This document shows positions 41,721 through 51,300 of a stretch of 64,000 bases of DNA, piece after piece. Both the position numbers and the translations under genes were made by a program. Position 1 is the stretch's first letter. Each line of letters begins with the position of its first letter. The notes under the pieces were generated by a model. It saw nothing but the letters and a program-made list of their open reading frames with translations. It was not told where the DNA came from and did no database searches. Source of the stretch: Bdellovibrio bacteriovorus (GTDB lineage: Bacteria; Bdellovibrionota; Bdellovibrionia; Bdellovibrionales; Bdellovibrionaceae); contig NZ_CP020946.1 in the NCBI RefSeq assembly GCF_002208115.1, forward strand, positions 1,488,001 to 1,552,000. The letters are read 5' to 3'.

Positions 41721-42425
41721 ATGGAGTTTCTGACAAAAATGGCTGTAGCATTCGAACACGGTGGTTTCTGGATGTGGCCAATCTTGCTTATTCAAGTCGC
41801 ATCTATCGCAATCATGATCGAAAGAGCTTACGCTTTGTTCGTTCGTCGTAAAATCACTCAATTTGACTTTGCAATGGGCTTTGAAGAGTCCATCCGTCGC
41901 GGTGAAATGGATGCCGTGATTTCCAAGTCCCAAGCGGCTATGGCGACAAATCCAGTGGCTCGCGCAATTGCAGCGGGTGCAACTGCGGCTCGCAACCTGG
42001 GCGGTAAAGAAGAAATTCAAGGTAAAATGGACGAAGTTCTTATCCAGGAAAATGCAGCTTTGGATCACCGCACGGGCTTCCTGACTATGTTCGGGAACGT
42101 GGCGACCCTGACTGGTTTGTTGGGTACGATCTCTGGTATGATCAGCTCTTTCGCGGCCGTGGCGTTTGCGAATCCGGCGGAAAAAGCTTCTTTGCTTTCT
42201 GCTGGTATCTCTGAGGCGATGAATGCGACAGCTTACGGTCTGATCACTGCGATCCCGGCTCTGGTTGCTTACGCAATCCTTCAGAACCGTGCCAACCGTC
42301 TGGCTGAAGACCTGAACCAAGCGGGTCTGAAAGTTTACAACTGGCTGAGCTACTCTTACGAGCCAATGACTTCCTACAACATCAAAACTTCCAAATCCGA
42401 GCGCGCTGCTGAGCTGGATGCTTAA
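41721..42425 (+). CDS. MotA/TolQ/ExbB-type proton channel of an Agl/Glt-like machine
   Basis: 234 residues from ATG 41721 (GAGGGGG upstream; the frame is open before). Three membrane helices at about residues 16-36, 120-145 and 163-190 and the conserved GNVATLTGLLGTISGMISSF segment identify the TolQ/ExbB/MotA family. These form the stator ring that uses the proton gradient. In myxobacterial gliding the equivalent is AglR. It heads an operon with two TolR/ExbD partners, TPR proteins, a TonB-like protein and outer-membrane parts, which supports an Agl/Glt-like force-generating envelope complex. The membership is inferred from family and order. Confidence 0.88.
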   Translation: MEFLTKMAVAFEHGGFWMWPILLIQVASIAIMIERAYALFVRRKITQFDFAMGFEESIRRGEMDAVISKSQAAMATNPVARAIAAGATAARNLGGKEEIQGKMDEVLIQENAALDHRTGFLTMFGNVATLTGLLGTISGMISSFAAVAFANPAEKASLLSAGISEAMNATAYGLITAIPALVAYAILQNRANRLAEDLNQAGLKVYNWLSYSYEPMTSYNIKTSKSERAAELDA

Positions 42426-42441
42426 TTTTTAAGGGGGTTCA

Positions 42442-42897
42442 ATGAAACACTCCAAGAAGCATCTGGATTTTGAGGTCAACCTTATTCCGTTCATCGACTT
42501 GCTGTCGGTATCGATCTGTTTCCTTTTGATCACCGCTGTGTGGTTGAACGTCGGATCGATGAACGTGAAACAGGCGGTTGGCGGACAGGCTCAGGAGGAC
42601 ACGAAAAAAAGTCCCCTGGTCTGGATTCGCATGACCGCTACCGGAGATCTGGATCTGGAGGTGCAGCAAAGCTCTCTGGTGCCGGCATCTTTGCGCAAGT
42701 TTCGCGTTGCTCACGAGGGCAAACAGGTGAACTGGGCAGGGTTGGAAAAGGCTTTGACCAATCTGAAACAGGTCGAGCCATCTTTGAACACAGGACTGAT
42801 TCAGCCGACAGCTTCCACCGCGTACGAGGAAATCATCGACGTGATGGACAAGCTTAAGAAAACCGGCATGACAGATCTTGGCGTTTCTCCATTATAG
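42442..42897 (+). CDS. ExbD/TolR-family protein 1 (AglQ/AglS-like)
   Basis: 151 residues. One membrane helix at about residues 18-38 follows a short cytoplasmic N-terminus. The conserved proton-binding Asp is D19 in LIPFIDLLSVSICFL. The periplasmic part is about 110 residues and should bind peptidoglycan or partner proteins, as in TolR. It lies 16 bp after the TolQ-like gene with a GGGGG site before the ATG. Two ExbD proteins with one TolQ-type protein is the AglR-AglQ-AglS arrangement. Confidence 0.87.
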   Translation: MKHSKKHLDFEVNLIPFIDLLSVSICFLLITAVWLNVGSMNVKQAVGGQAQEDTKKSPLVWIRMTATGDLDLEVQQSSLVPASLRKFRVAHEGKQVNWAGLEKALTNLKQVEPSLNTGLIQPTASTAYEEIIDVMDKLKKTGMTDLGVSPL

Positions 42898-42907
42898 TGG
42901 GGGTTTT

Positions 42908-43405
42908 GTGGTTACTGATGGAATTTTAAAACATTCAGTGCTGACCGGGATGATCGAGGGGCAATCCACGATCACTCCGCGCGGCGCCAAAATGAAAAGG
43001 CAGATCGCTGCGGATCTATTGTTGACCGCATTGATTGATGCTTTCTCTATTCTTGTGATCTTCCTTTTGATGAATTTCTCCAGCACAGGCGACATTCTGA
43101 TGATCGGCAAGGGACAGGAACTTCCCAAAGCACACATGGCAGACGTACTGGAAAGAAATCCGGTTATCAAAGTCGAAGACGGCAAAATCTTCGTCGAAGA
43201 TAAACTGGTGAATGCCAACACGATCACGGCCGAGCTGCTTGAGCTTCGCAAAAAGTACCAGGAGCTGCATCCGAATACGGAGTTCCCGGGAACCGCGACC
43301 ATCCAGGCGGATCGTCGTGTGAAGTACGACTTCCTGAACCAGATTATTCTGGGGATGAATCAGGCGGGCTACAGCGATATCAAGTTTGCCGTCGTTATGA
43401 AGTAA
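42908..43405 (+). CDS. ExbD/TolR-family protein 2 (AglS/AglQ-like)
   Basis: 165 residues from GTG 42908, chosen because GGGGG lies 4 bp upstream; an earlier in-frame ATG at 42878 would overlap the previous gene. One membrane helix with the proton-binding Asp D44 in LLTALIDAFSILVIFLLM, then a typical ExbD periplasmic domain (LPKAHMADVLERNPVIKVED, TIQADRRVKYDFLNQIILGM). The second TolR-type subunit of the stator. Confidence 0.87.
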   Translation: MVTDGILKHSVLTGMIEGQSTITPRGAKMKRQIAADLLLTALIDAFSILVIFLLMNFSSTGDILMIGKGQELPKAHMADVLERNPVIKVEDGKIFVEDKLVNANTITAELLELRKKYQELHPNTEFPGTATIQADRRVKYDFLNQIILGMNQAGYSDIKFAVVMK

Positions 43406-43469
43406 CTCATGAGATAGGCAATGAAGTAAAATCTGCCAAAGTAGTTTAGAGACAGAGGGGGTCTCGACA

Positions 43470-46460
43470 ATGAAAAAAGGACTTTTAATTTTCTCCATGA
43501 CAGTTGGGGTGGCTGCGGCCCCTCACGCCATGGCCTCAGGGTCGACTCAAGACCTTCTGATCCAAAAACTGACTCAGGTACAACTGGGCTTGGCGCCGGC
43601 AGATCCGGCCCGAGCCGCTGTGCTTTTGCGACTGGCGGATCTTCACGCTGAACGCAGTCGCCAACTTTCCATGAAGGAACTGGCCGATGGCTGCACGGTT
43701 TGCACGGCGGGTGCCAAAGACCGTGATAAAGCACTGACTTATTATACTGAAGCTCTCAGCAAAGTTCCTCCCACGTCTGTGGCGAAGGTTCACTTGCAGA
43801 TGGGCCATCTTTACGAACTTCAAGGCCGTAATGACCTTGCGGAAAAAAGCTATCAGGCCATGCTGACCAACGGTGGCATGACCACGCCCATCGAGATGGC
43901 TGAAGCCAATCTGTCTTTGGCGGAAATGGCTTTCCGTCAGTCTGACTTTGCGAAAGCCGCAGGTCTGTACGACAAGGTTCTGGCAACTGAAGGGGCGAGC
44001 TCTCAGGGGTTGGCGGCTTACCGTCGCGCTTGGTGCTCTTTCCGTCAGGGGAATATGGATGCCTCTATCGCCCAGCTTCAGGTTATTCTGAAGAATCCGA
44101 AATTGCAGTCCCGCATGGCGGCGTCCCGTGGTGTGGCGGATGTGCAGTTCCTGGAAGAAGTTTCCCGCGATATGGCGACCTTCATGGCCGCGCGCGGAAT
44201 CAAGGATGGCGATGCAGAAACTCTGTACAGCCTTTCTCCGGAACAGTTCAAACTGCAACAGGTGACGATGCTGGCCCGCGAAGGTTTGCGTCTGGGGCAA
44301 AAAGACCAGGCTTTGAAAACCTGGGACTATGTCTATCAAAAACAAAGCGATCCAAAAATGCGTCTGGAAGCCCAGGTGCGTATGGCGCAGTTGAACTTTG
44401 ATCTTAAAAACACTCAAGCTGCGGCAAAATCCTATCAGACTGCTTTGGGTCTTTGGGGTGCCACGGATTGTACGGCTGCGACCTGCGAAGAATCAGCAAA
44501 AGGTCTTCGTCAGTTCATCGTGGGCTGGAACCGTCTGGAAAACAGCAAACCAAGTGCAGAGCTTCTGACAGCGTACCAGGAATATTTCCAGGTGTTTGCT
44601 GAAGATGAAGACATGTATGTGTGGGGTGCTCAGGCGGCGGCGACGGCGGGTAATTATGCTTTAGCCTCCCAGTGGACTGCTTTGGCGAACAAGGTAATCC
44701 TGGCTAAACACAATGTTGAAAAAGATGCGGCAGCAAAAAAATCCCAAGCTGAAAAACTTGAGAAGAACCTGCTTTTGGGCATTGAAAATGCTGAAAAATC
44801 CAAAGATGCAAGTCTGTTGGTTGCGGCTCAGGATGACTATCTTCAGAACTCGGTTCTAAAACAGAAGTCCTTCGATGTTCAATATCAGAAGACCTATGCA
44901 ATCTATCAAAAAGGCGACTATGCCGTTGCGGCGGACCAGTTGAAACAACTGGCTTTGAACACGCAAGGCAGTGCTGCGATTCGCACGCAAGCCGCGGAAC
45001 TTTCACTGGATGCTTTGGCATTGCTGAAAGACGACGCGCGCATCATGGCTTGGTCCGCAGAATACGCGGGCAAGTTTGCTGATAAAAAAGCGGACTTCCA
45101 GCAGATCCAGCAAAAGTCCATCCTGACTCAGTCGGCGAAACTGGCTGAAAGCCAGCCTGAGCAAGCCTTGGCTGCATTGGGTTCTTTCCATGCTGCTTCG
45201 GCAAGTGCTGAAGACCGTAAAGTATATTTGAAGAACAAGATTCTTCTGAGCGAAAAGCTGAACAAGATCACCGAAGCCCGCGTGGCCATCGAGGATCTGT
45301 TGCGTGAAAAGACTTTGACTGCCGAAGAGCGTGAATTCGCCCTGGGCCGTAAAGTCTGGTTCGCAGAACTGGAACTGGATTTTGCGACGGCTTTGAAAAC
45401 GGCTGAGCAAATGAACTTTGCGGGTTTGTCAGCGGACGACAAGGTCCTGAAACTGGCGATGTATTCTGAGCTGGCGGAAAAAGATCCCCAGCAGTACTAC
45501 GCTCAGTATCTGAAGCAGTCCAAAGACGACAGCAAAAAGCCTTTGATCGCGTCTCAGTTGATCCGTTTGTCGAAAAATCCGGTGAAGGATCTTGAGACTT
45601 ACAAAATGTACTTTAAAAGCAACAATGGTCTTTATGCCCGTGCCGCTTTGGAAGTTTACGGACGCACCAAAGATCGCAAAGCTTTGGATCTGGCTCTGAA
45701 GGAAAAAGGCGCATCCAAACAAGATGCGTTTGTGATGATCGAAAAGATAGTCTTCCTGGCAGACTTGAAAGCGCTGAGCGCGCCTTTGGCGTCTCACACG
45801 ATCGACACCAAAAACCAGAATACCATCGCTCAGGGGCTGAAAGCCCGTGTGAAGCTGCTTGAAAAAGCGGAAGCTCTGGCAAACCGGGCAATCAACACCG
45901 GGGACTGGTCTTCCCAGTTGCTGGCTTTAGATCTGGTGGCGAAGGAAAACACGCGCTTCTATAATGAAGCTTTGTCTTTGCCAATGCCTGCGGGTCTGAC
46001 TCCGGAACAGGAAAATGAATACCTGACGATTCTGTCCCAGCAAGTGGCTCCGAATCAGAACACGGCGATGATGGCTGAAACCAAAGTCAAAGAATTCTGG
46101 GCACAAACCGGCGCTCTGGAATCTTACAAAGCCTTTGCCACTCAGAACAACGAGTGGGCTCAGTACACTTCCCAGGAAGTCGAAGCGGTGGCGGCGATTG
46201 CTCCAGAGGCTCAAAAAGCCACCTGGACTGCGGCGGTAGCGCAAATCAAGGCGGAAGAGTCCGCGCAAACCAAACCAACTCTGGTCGAGCTTGAAAAAGC
46301 CCGCACCCACCTGAAACAGAATCCATTCATGGCCAGCGCCATCGAAGAGGCTCTGGTTCTGGAGAAAAAAGCCCAGCGCAAATCCATGGTGGAATACCTG
46401 GAAGGCCGTTTGGCGACACTGGCTAAGAAAGACACCGAAGTGAAGGAGAAGCAGCAATGA
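43470..46460 (+). CDS. Large exported TPR protein of the Agl/Glt-like operon
   Basis: 996 residues. Signal peptide ending APHAMA. The body is helical with repeated TPR-like units, for example ALSKVPPTSVAKVHLQMGHL, LQGRNDLAEKSYQAML and AKAAGLYDKVLATEGASS. There is no lipobox, so it should be a periplasmic scaffold. Periplasmic TPR proteins are part of the Glt complex in myxobacteria, but I cannot match this one to a named subunit. The stop overlaps the next start (ATGA). Confidence 0.82.
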   Translation: MKKGLLIFSMTVGVAAAPHAMASGSTQDLLIQKLTQVQLGLAPADPARAAVLLRLADLHAERSRQLSMKELADGCTVCTAGAKDRDKALTYYTEALSKVPPTSVAKVHLQMGHLYELQGRNDLAEKSYQAMLTNGGMTTPIEMAEANLSLAEMAFRQSDFAKAAGLYDKVLATEGASSQGLAAYRRAWCSFRQGNMDASIAQLQVILKNPKLQSRMAASRGVADVQFLEEVSRDMATFMAARGIKDGDAETLYSLSPEQFKLQQVTMLAREGLRLGQKDQALKTWDYVYQKQSDPKMRLEAQVRMAQLNFDLKNTQAAAKSYQTALGLWGATDCTAATCEESAKGLRQFIVGWNRLENSKPSAELLTAYQEYFQVFAEDEDMYVWGAQAAATAGNYALASQWTALANKVILAKHNVEKDAAAKKSQAEKLEKNLLLGIENAEKSKDASLLVAAQDDYLQNSVLKQKSFDVQYQKTYAIYQKGDYAVAADQLKQLALNTQGSAAIRTQAAELSLDALALLKDDARIMAWSAEYAGKFADKKADFQQIQQKSILTQSAKLAESQPEQALAALGSFHAASASAEDRKVYLKNKILLSEKLNKITEARVAIEDLLREKTLTAEEREFALGRKVWFAELELDFATALKTAEQMNFAGLSADDKVLKLAMYSELAEKDPQQYYAQYLKQSKDDSKKPLIASQLIRLSKNPVKDLETYKMYFKSNNGLYARAALEVYGRTKDRKALDLALKEKGASKQDAFVMIEKIVFLADLKALSAPLASHTIDTKNQNTIAQGLKARVKLLEKAEALANRAINTGDWSSQLLALDLVAKENTRFYNEALSLPMPAGLTPEQENEYLTILSQQVAPNQNTAMMAETKVKEFWAQTGALESYKAFATQNNEWAQYTSQEVEAVAAIAPEAQKATWTAAVAQIKAEESAQTKPTLVELEKARTHLKQNPFMASAIEEALVLEKKAQRKSMVEYLEGRLATLAKKDTEVKEKQQ

Positions 46461-46711
46461 TGAAATACGTATTGATGATGCTTGTGATGGCAGGCTCCGT
46501 CCAGGCGGCTCCTGAAAAAACAGCTCCGGCAAAAAAGAATCAGGACGTGAACTTCGAAGACCTTTTGGTCAGCGGTCAGTATCACTTCTCTGATGAGGCC
46601 GTGACCACGGTGGAAGAAGACAAGGTTCTGAACAGCCTTATCGGCGTCAGAGCAGACTTCAAGGATCGCATGAAACAATCTGCGACCCTTGGTGAGGTGA
46701 AAAATCCATGA
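46457..46711 (+). CDS. Small exported protein of the Agl/Glt-like operon
   Basis: 84 residues. Signal peptide MMKYVLMMLVMAGSVQAA, then a 65-residue charged segment (VNFEDLLVSGQYHFSDEA). It overlaps both neighbours by ATGA, so its level is tied to theirs. No family is recognised. Tight coupling and export suggest a subunit or adaptor of the complex. Confidence 0.78.
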   Translation: MMKYVLMMLVMAGSVQAAPEKTAPAKKNQDVNFEDLLVSGQYHFSDEAVTTVEEDKVLNSLIGVRADFKDRMKQSATLGEVKNP

Positions 46712-47838
46712 GTTTAAGACTGGTTATTGAAGACAATTTGGGCAATGTGACCCGCCAGATTCCGGTGACGGAGAAAAAAGCGCAGGTGATCCAGCGCTTT
46801 GACACCAAACGCCTGGAAGTTGTGACGAACACGGCGGCTCTGGATAAAAACAAAATCAAATTCTCTGTTATTGCGGATCTTGATTTTGACGAAATGAAAG
46901 ACAAAAAAGTCCAACTGGGCAAGTTCGGCTCTATGCGCCTGGTAAAGGAAGTCAAAGCCGTTCCAGCAGACCTGCTGGTTCGTACTGATGACAAGAAAGA
47001 TCTGAAAGCTTCCGTGATGATGGCCTTTGCCATCTTGTTGTTGCTTCTATCCATCTTCAAGCTGGCTCCAAAAGAGAACGCGAAGGTGACTGAGCAGCTA
47101 AAACAGGAAGTCGTGAAGATCGTTCAGGCCAAAGAACAGCACAAGCGCACCGTGGCTCCGACCACGAATATGATGGCGGATCCAACCGCAACCAAGATGC
47201 CGGTAAAACGTGCGGAACTGGTGAAACGTTCCGGAGCATTGTCTGCCCTGGGCAGTCTGCGTTCTGGCAAGCAGCGCGGTGGTTTGAATCTGGGTGCCGT
47301 GAACACCACAGCCGGCGTCGGCTTGGGTGGCACGGGCGGCAGCGGTGGTGTGCAGACGTCTTTGTACGGCAAAGGCATCACATCGGCTCCGTTGGGCCCT
47401 GGAGCTAATATTGCCGGTGGTGGCGGTTACGGCACCAAAGGTAAAGGCGGCGGTCAGGCGGGTTACGGCAGCTTGTCCCTGGTGGGTTCTGCGGGCGGTG
47501 CTCCGGTTCCATTGGGTGCCGAAGCTGAAGTGGCTCAAGGTCTGGATCGTTCTGCGATTGATGAAGTCATTCGTCGCAACCTGGGTCAGGTTCGTTTCTG
47601 TTACGAGCAGGCCTTGCAGGGGACTCCAAGTTTGAGTGGTCGTGTGGCGATGGGCTTTACCATCGGCGGCAACGGTTTGGTGAAGTCCGCGTCTGTGGAA
47701 AGCTCTTCCATGGCGAACAAGGGTGTTGAAGATTGTATTACCATGCGTTTGAAAACCTGGAAGTTCCCACTGCCTCAAGGGGGCGTGGATGTAAAAGTAA
47801 CTTATCCATTCGTTTTGCGCAGACAAGGTCAGGGGTAA
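46708..47838 (+). CDS. TonB-like protein with AgmX/PglI C-terminal domain
   Basis: 376 residues. A cytoplasmic N-terminal domain of about 95 residues, one membrane helix at about 97-113 (SVMMAFAILLLLLSIFKLAP), then a periplasmic part with a Gly-rich region at about 175-265. The last 100 residues (SAIDEVIRRNLGQVRFCYEQ, later ESSSMANKGVEDCITMRLKTW) match the AgmX/PglI C-terminal domain of myxobacterial gliding proteins, related to TonB. It would link the inner-membrane stator across the periplasm. This is the strongest local sign that the operon belongs to the Agl/Glt family. Confidence 0.85.
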   Translation: MSLRLVIEDNLGNVTRQIPVTEKKAQVIQRFDTKRLEVVTNTAALDKNKIKFSVIADLDFDEMKDKKVQLGKFGSMRLVKEVKAVPADLLVRTDDKKDLKASVMMAFAILLLLLSIFKLAPKENAKVTEQLKQEVVKIVQAKEQHKRTVAPTTNMMADPTATKMPVKRAELVKRSGALSALGSLRSGKQRGGLNLGAVNTTAGVGLGGTGGSGGVQTSLYGKGITSAPLGPGANIAGGGGYGTKGKGGGQAGYGSLSLVGSAGGAPVPLGAEAEVAQGLDRSAIDEVIRRNLGQVRFCYEQALQGTPSLSGRVAMGFTIGGNGLVKSASVESSSMANKGVEDCITMRLKTWKFPLPQGGVDVKVTYPFVLRRQGQG

Positions 47839-47841
47839 AAA

Positions 47842-49002
47842 ATGAAAGTATTGTTGGCACTATTGACCAGCGTTTTGTTCCTTACTGCTTGCGAAATGCA
47901 GCAGGATCCATTGGCAAATGCTTCCGATCAGGTTCGTAACGGACACCTGCCGGATACAAACAAACCGGTTCCGGAAAAGCCAATCCCGCAGGATGGCCTT
48001 TTGGTGGATGCGCCAGAGCGTGTGAACGCTCGTGTCGGATCTGAAGTTCAGTTCAAAGTCGGCGGCCGCGTGATGATTCCGGGCGTGACCTTTAAAATGA
48101 TTGTTCTGAATCTGGCGGACTTCCCAGGGGCAAAATTTGATGAAAGCACCGGTGAGTTCTTCTGGACTCCGTCAAAAGCCCTGCTTGGCAGCCTGCCAAA
48201 CCTGGCGATGAGCCTGAAAGTGGTTCTGGCGACGGACTCCACTCCGACTCATCCGACCGTGTCCGTAAGAAATCATGAAGTTCGTTTCTTCATTGAGAAC
48301 ACTTACACAAAGCCGATCGTGAACACGATTGAAGGCAGCTCCGGTGTTTTGATCGCAGGTAAATCCTACGAGATGACGGTGACTTTGGAAGATATCGATG
48401 CTTATGCCAAAGAAAACGTGTCTGTTCAGGTGCGTGACTGTGCAGCCAGCTATTCCTCTGATTCCATTTCTCACTTTGTTGAGGTGAAAAATATCAAGGA
48501 CGTGGCCGGCTCCACGGGCAAGTACACCGGCACAGTGGTGGTGAATCTGAATAACGCCGACACCCTGGCTTATGGTACTTACTGCTTCGGTCTGGTTGCG
48601 GTTTCCAAGCACGGTGTGGTTTCGGACTTCTACAAGCGCGAAGTGACGGTTGAACCGCGTTTGCGTCCGACAAAAATGACGATGGAAAACGTCCCGAACA
48701 TCACTGCGGGTGAATCCGTTCAAGTGGCGTTCTCGATCTATGATCCGGCTAACTTTGCCAACATCCGTCTGGTTTCCATCGATGATGTGGCAACTGCATT
48801 GCCTGGCAGTTCCTTGACCTGCAAAAAAGCCTATGGCAGCAGCTCTCAGTTGGATTGCGCTGGTTTGATTAAAACGGATGCGACTACAGCGGCAAAAACT
48901 TTGACTGTGACTATCAAGGTGGAAAGCGTTTCTCCGCGTTCTATCCAGACCGCAAGCAACACTCACACACTTCGTATCAATGTAAAGGCGGCGAACCCAT
49001 GA
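47842..49002 (+). CDS. Lipoprotein of the Agl/Glt-like operon, immunoglobulin-like
   Basis: 386 residues. Lipoprotein signal MKVLLALLTSVLFLTAC. The mature part is beta-rich and looks like three or four Ig/cadherin-like domains (for example VNARVGSEVQFKVGGRVMIP, YEMTVTLEDIDAYAKENVSV, ITAGESVQVAFSIYDPANFA). No family name can be given. It lies 3 bp after the TonB-like gene and overlaps the next by ATGA, so it is probably an outer-membrane or periplasmic part of the machine. Confidence 0.78.
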   Translation: MKVLLALLTSVLFLTACEMQQDPLANASDQVRNGHLPDTNKPVPEKPIPQDGLLVDAPERVNARVGSEVQFKVGGRVMIPGVTFKMIVLNLADFPGAKFDESTGEFFWTPSKALLGSLPNLAMSLKVVLATDSTPTHPTVSVRNHEVRFFIENTYTKPIVNTIEGSSGVLIAGKSYEMTVTLEDIDAYAKENVSVQVRDCAASYSSDSISHFVEVKNIKDVAGSTGKYTGTVVVNLNNADTLAYGTYCFGLVAVSKHGVVSDFYKREVTVEPRLRPTKMTMENVPNITAGESVQVAFSIYDPANFANIRLVSIDDVATALPGSSLTCKKAYGSSSQLDCAGLIKTDATTAAKTLTVTIKVESVSPRSIQTASNTHTLRINVKAANP

Positions 49003-49706
49003 AATCAGTAAGCATTATCTTTGCTCTTCTTTTGTCTTCTGTTTCCTATGCTCAGGTCGAGCAGGAAGTGGATTCTTTTGGTGGCAACGAGGCATTGTAC
49101 ATGAAAGCCAAAGCCCTGAATCCGGAAGTTGAAAACGAAGTGGTGCAAAACCGCTTCATCAACCGCACCAAGCGTGTGGAACTGGCGCCAGAATTTTCCG
49201 GCGTGTTCGGCGGGGATTCCTACAACAAAACCAACAACGTGGGTTTGAATGCTCACTACCACATCAATCCAAGCTGGAGTGTGGGTGTGAAGTACAACTA
49301 TTCCTTCAACACGTTGACTCCGGAAGGAAAAGCCATGGTTTCCAAGGCCGATCAGGCGGCGGCAGCCAATCCAAAAGATCCCCAGTACCTGTTCCCTCAG
49401 GTTGTTTATCCAAAGTCTGAGACTCTGGGTCTGGTGAACTGGTATCCGGTTGTGGGGAAACTCAGCTTCGGCAAATTGGGCGTGGCTCACTTCGACACCT
49501 ACCTGACTGCGGGTTACGGCCAGATGGAGCTTTCCACGGGGACTTCTCCAGCGGCGACTTTGGGTGTGGGTTTTGGCTTCTGGCTAAGCAACAACCTGAC
49601 GACTCGTATCGAGTACCGCGCTCAGCAGTACAAAGCGGAATACTACGACAAAACTGAGAACATGATGACAAACGTTGCCTCTGTGCAAATGGGTTGGATG
49701 CTATGA
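48999..49706 (+). CDS. Outer-membrane beta-barrel protein of the Agl/Glt-like operon
   Basis: 235 residues. Signal peptide MKSVSIIFALLLSSVSYA. A compact 8-strand-type barrel follows, with strands such as VGLNAHYHINPSWSVGVKYN, HFDTYLTAGYGQMELSTG and TTRIEYRAQQYKAEYYDKTE, resembling the outer-membrane barrel family shared by myxobacteria and relatives. It fills the GltA/GltH-type outer-membrane slot. Overlaps both neighbours by 4 bp. Confidence 0.8.
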   Translation: MKSVSIIFALLLSSVSYAQVEQEVDSFGGNEALYMKAKALNPEVENEVVQNRFINRTKRVELAPEFSGVFGGDSYNKTNNVGLNAHYHINPSWSVGVKYNYSFNTLTPEGKAMVSKADQAAAANPKDPQYLFPQVVYPKSETLGLVNWYPVVGKLSFGKLGVAHFDTYLTAGYGQMELSTGTSPAATLGVGFGFWLSNNLTTRIEYRAQQYKAEYYDKTENMMTNVASVQMGWML

Positions 49707-51298
49707 TGTTGATTAAATCCCTGACAGTGGCTTCTTTGCTGGTGGGTGTGAACAGCGTCGCTCTTGCAGAAGACGACCTGATGAGCATTCTTGAAGGCAA
49801 AACAAGCACTGCCCAAGCTCAATTCGTGGAAAGCGAAGAAGTGGCCAAGCTGAAAAAAGCGGTGAACCCGTCTTCAGCCGAGCAAAACATCTTCTTCCAG
49901 TTCCTGGTGGAAAAGAACTATGAAAAAGCTCTGTTCCAGTGGAGCCAGGCTTTCAATCAGTCCGCTTTCCAGATGACTGAAACCGGGAAAGCTCTGGAAG
50001 CTTTCCTGAACTATAAAAACGGTCTGAAGCTGACGGGCGTTGAAAACCTGCTGGCGATTTCCAATCCTGAAAAGATTGACGCCACTGTGATCAGTCTGTG
50101 GAAGGAAAACCTGAACGACAAGGATCCGGTCTGGGGCATGGCTCAGGTGACTTGGAATCCTTATTGGACTCAAGTTTTCGGTCAGGCGGCGGAAATGGCC
50201 GTGGTTCTGCAAAAAAGCTATGTTACTGAAGACATCGCCGCTTTGACGGAACTGATCAAAAAAACTCCGGTTGATTCCAAAGAAAGAAACATTCTGCAAT
50301 GGCAGTTGGTTCTGAATCTAGGTATCAAAGGGGATGCCTCCAAGGCCGCTCAGGTTTTGGCGCACTTGATGAAAGCGAAAAACAACCCGATCGACAAGGA
50401 TCTGATGACCCTGACGGCGGGACGTTTGCTTTATCAGAACGGATTCCTGGATGCTTCATTGAAGTATTACGAAAAGATCTCCAAGAAATCTGATTATTGG
50501 TTCCAGGCTCAGGAAGAAATGGCCTGGGCTTACATGAGAAAAGGCGAGCCACAAAACGCGATGGCGATCACCAAGACTTTGACTTACCCGCACTTCAAAG
50601 GCTGGGTGGGTATTGAGTCTTATCTGTTGAATTCTTTCACCAGTTTGAAAGTGTGTGATTATTCCGGCGTTCTGACGACCATGAAATCCATCAAAGGCCA
50701 GTTCGGCGAGCACCTGATTGCCCTTGAAAAACTGAGTGCAGATCCTCACCAACCGGCTGTGGCAAACCTGATGAAGGCGTTGGCCCAAGGCCCGGTCGGC
50801 ACGGCGAAGCTGGGTAAAGATGCTCATCTTTTGCCGGCAGTGGCTTCTCGCGACGAGGTTTTGAACCTTTTGGTGAAAAGACATCAGTACATGAATCAGG
50901 AAGCGGATCTTGCTGAAAAGCTGTATGCGCGTTCTTTGACCTTCGGAAATCTGCAAGGCCAGTTTGAAACCTTGAAAAATCAGGTGAAAACCCGTGCAGA
51001 CATGACCCAAGGTGCTGGTTACCAGCGAGTCCAAGAGCTGGCAAAGGCCGAGCTGGAAGATTCCAAACAAGTGATGCAGCGTCTGCGCATCGTGGAAGTT
51101 GAGATGATTCAGCAGGTGGATTCCGCCAGCAAGTTCATCAAACACGCCGGAGCAGTTGAAACCAAAAAAGGTTCCACCGGTGCTTCTGGCAAATATGCGA
51201 TGAGCTTCTCTAATGACAAAGAAATCTGGTTCGACGAATTGTCCAACTTCAAAGTCGATGTGAAAAAAGGCTGTGCTAAAGACAGCGTGAAGGAGTAA
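49703..51298 (+). CDS. Exported TPR-like protein of the Agl/Glt-like operon
   Basis: 531 residues from ATG 49703 (ATGA overlap with the barrel gene; a TTG three codons earlier is less likely). Signal peptide ending SVALA. Helical repeats without lipobox (EKALFQWSQAFNQSAF, KDLMTLTAGRLLYQNGFLDA, KGEPQNAMAITKTLTY) suggest a second periplasmic TPR scaffold. It lies 2 bp before the VWA-lipoprotein gene. Confidence 0.78.
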   Translation: MMLIKSLTVASLLVGVNSVALAEDDLMSILEGKTSTAQAQFVESEEVAKLKKAVNPSSAEQNIFFQFLVEKNYEKALFQWSQAFNQSAFQMTETGKALEAFLNYKNGLKLTGVENLLAISNPEKIDATVISLWKENLNDKDPVWGMAQVTWNPYWTQVFGQAAEMAVVLQKSYVTEDIAALTELIKKTPVDSKERNILQWQLVLNLGIKGDASKAAQVLAHLMKAKNNPIDKDLMTLTAGRLLYQNGFLDASLKYYEKISKKSDYWFQAQEEMAWAYMRKGEPQNAMAITKTLTYPHFKGWVGIESYLLNSFTSLKVCDYSGVLTTMKSIKGQFGEHLIALEKLSADPHQPAVANLMKALAQGPVGTAKLGKDAHLLPAVASRDEVLNLLVKRHQYMNQEADLAEKLYARSLTFGNLQGQFETLKNQVKTRADMTQGAGYQRVQELAKAELEDSKQVMQRLRIVEVEMIQQVDSASKFIKHAGAVETKKGSTGASGKYAMSFSNDKEIWFDELSNFKVDVKKGCAKDSVKE

Positions 51299-51300
51299 GG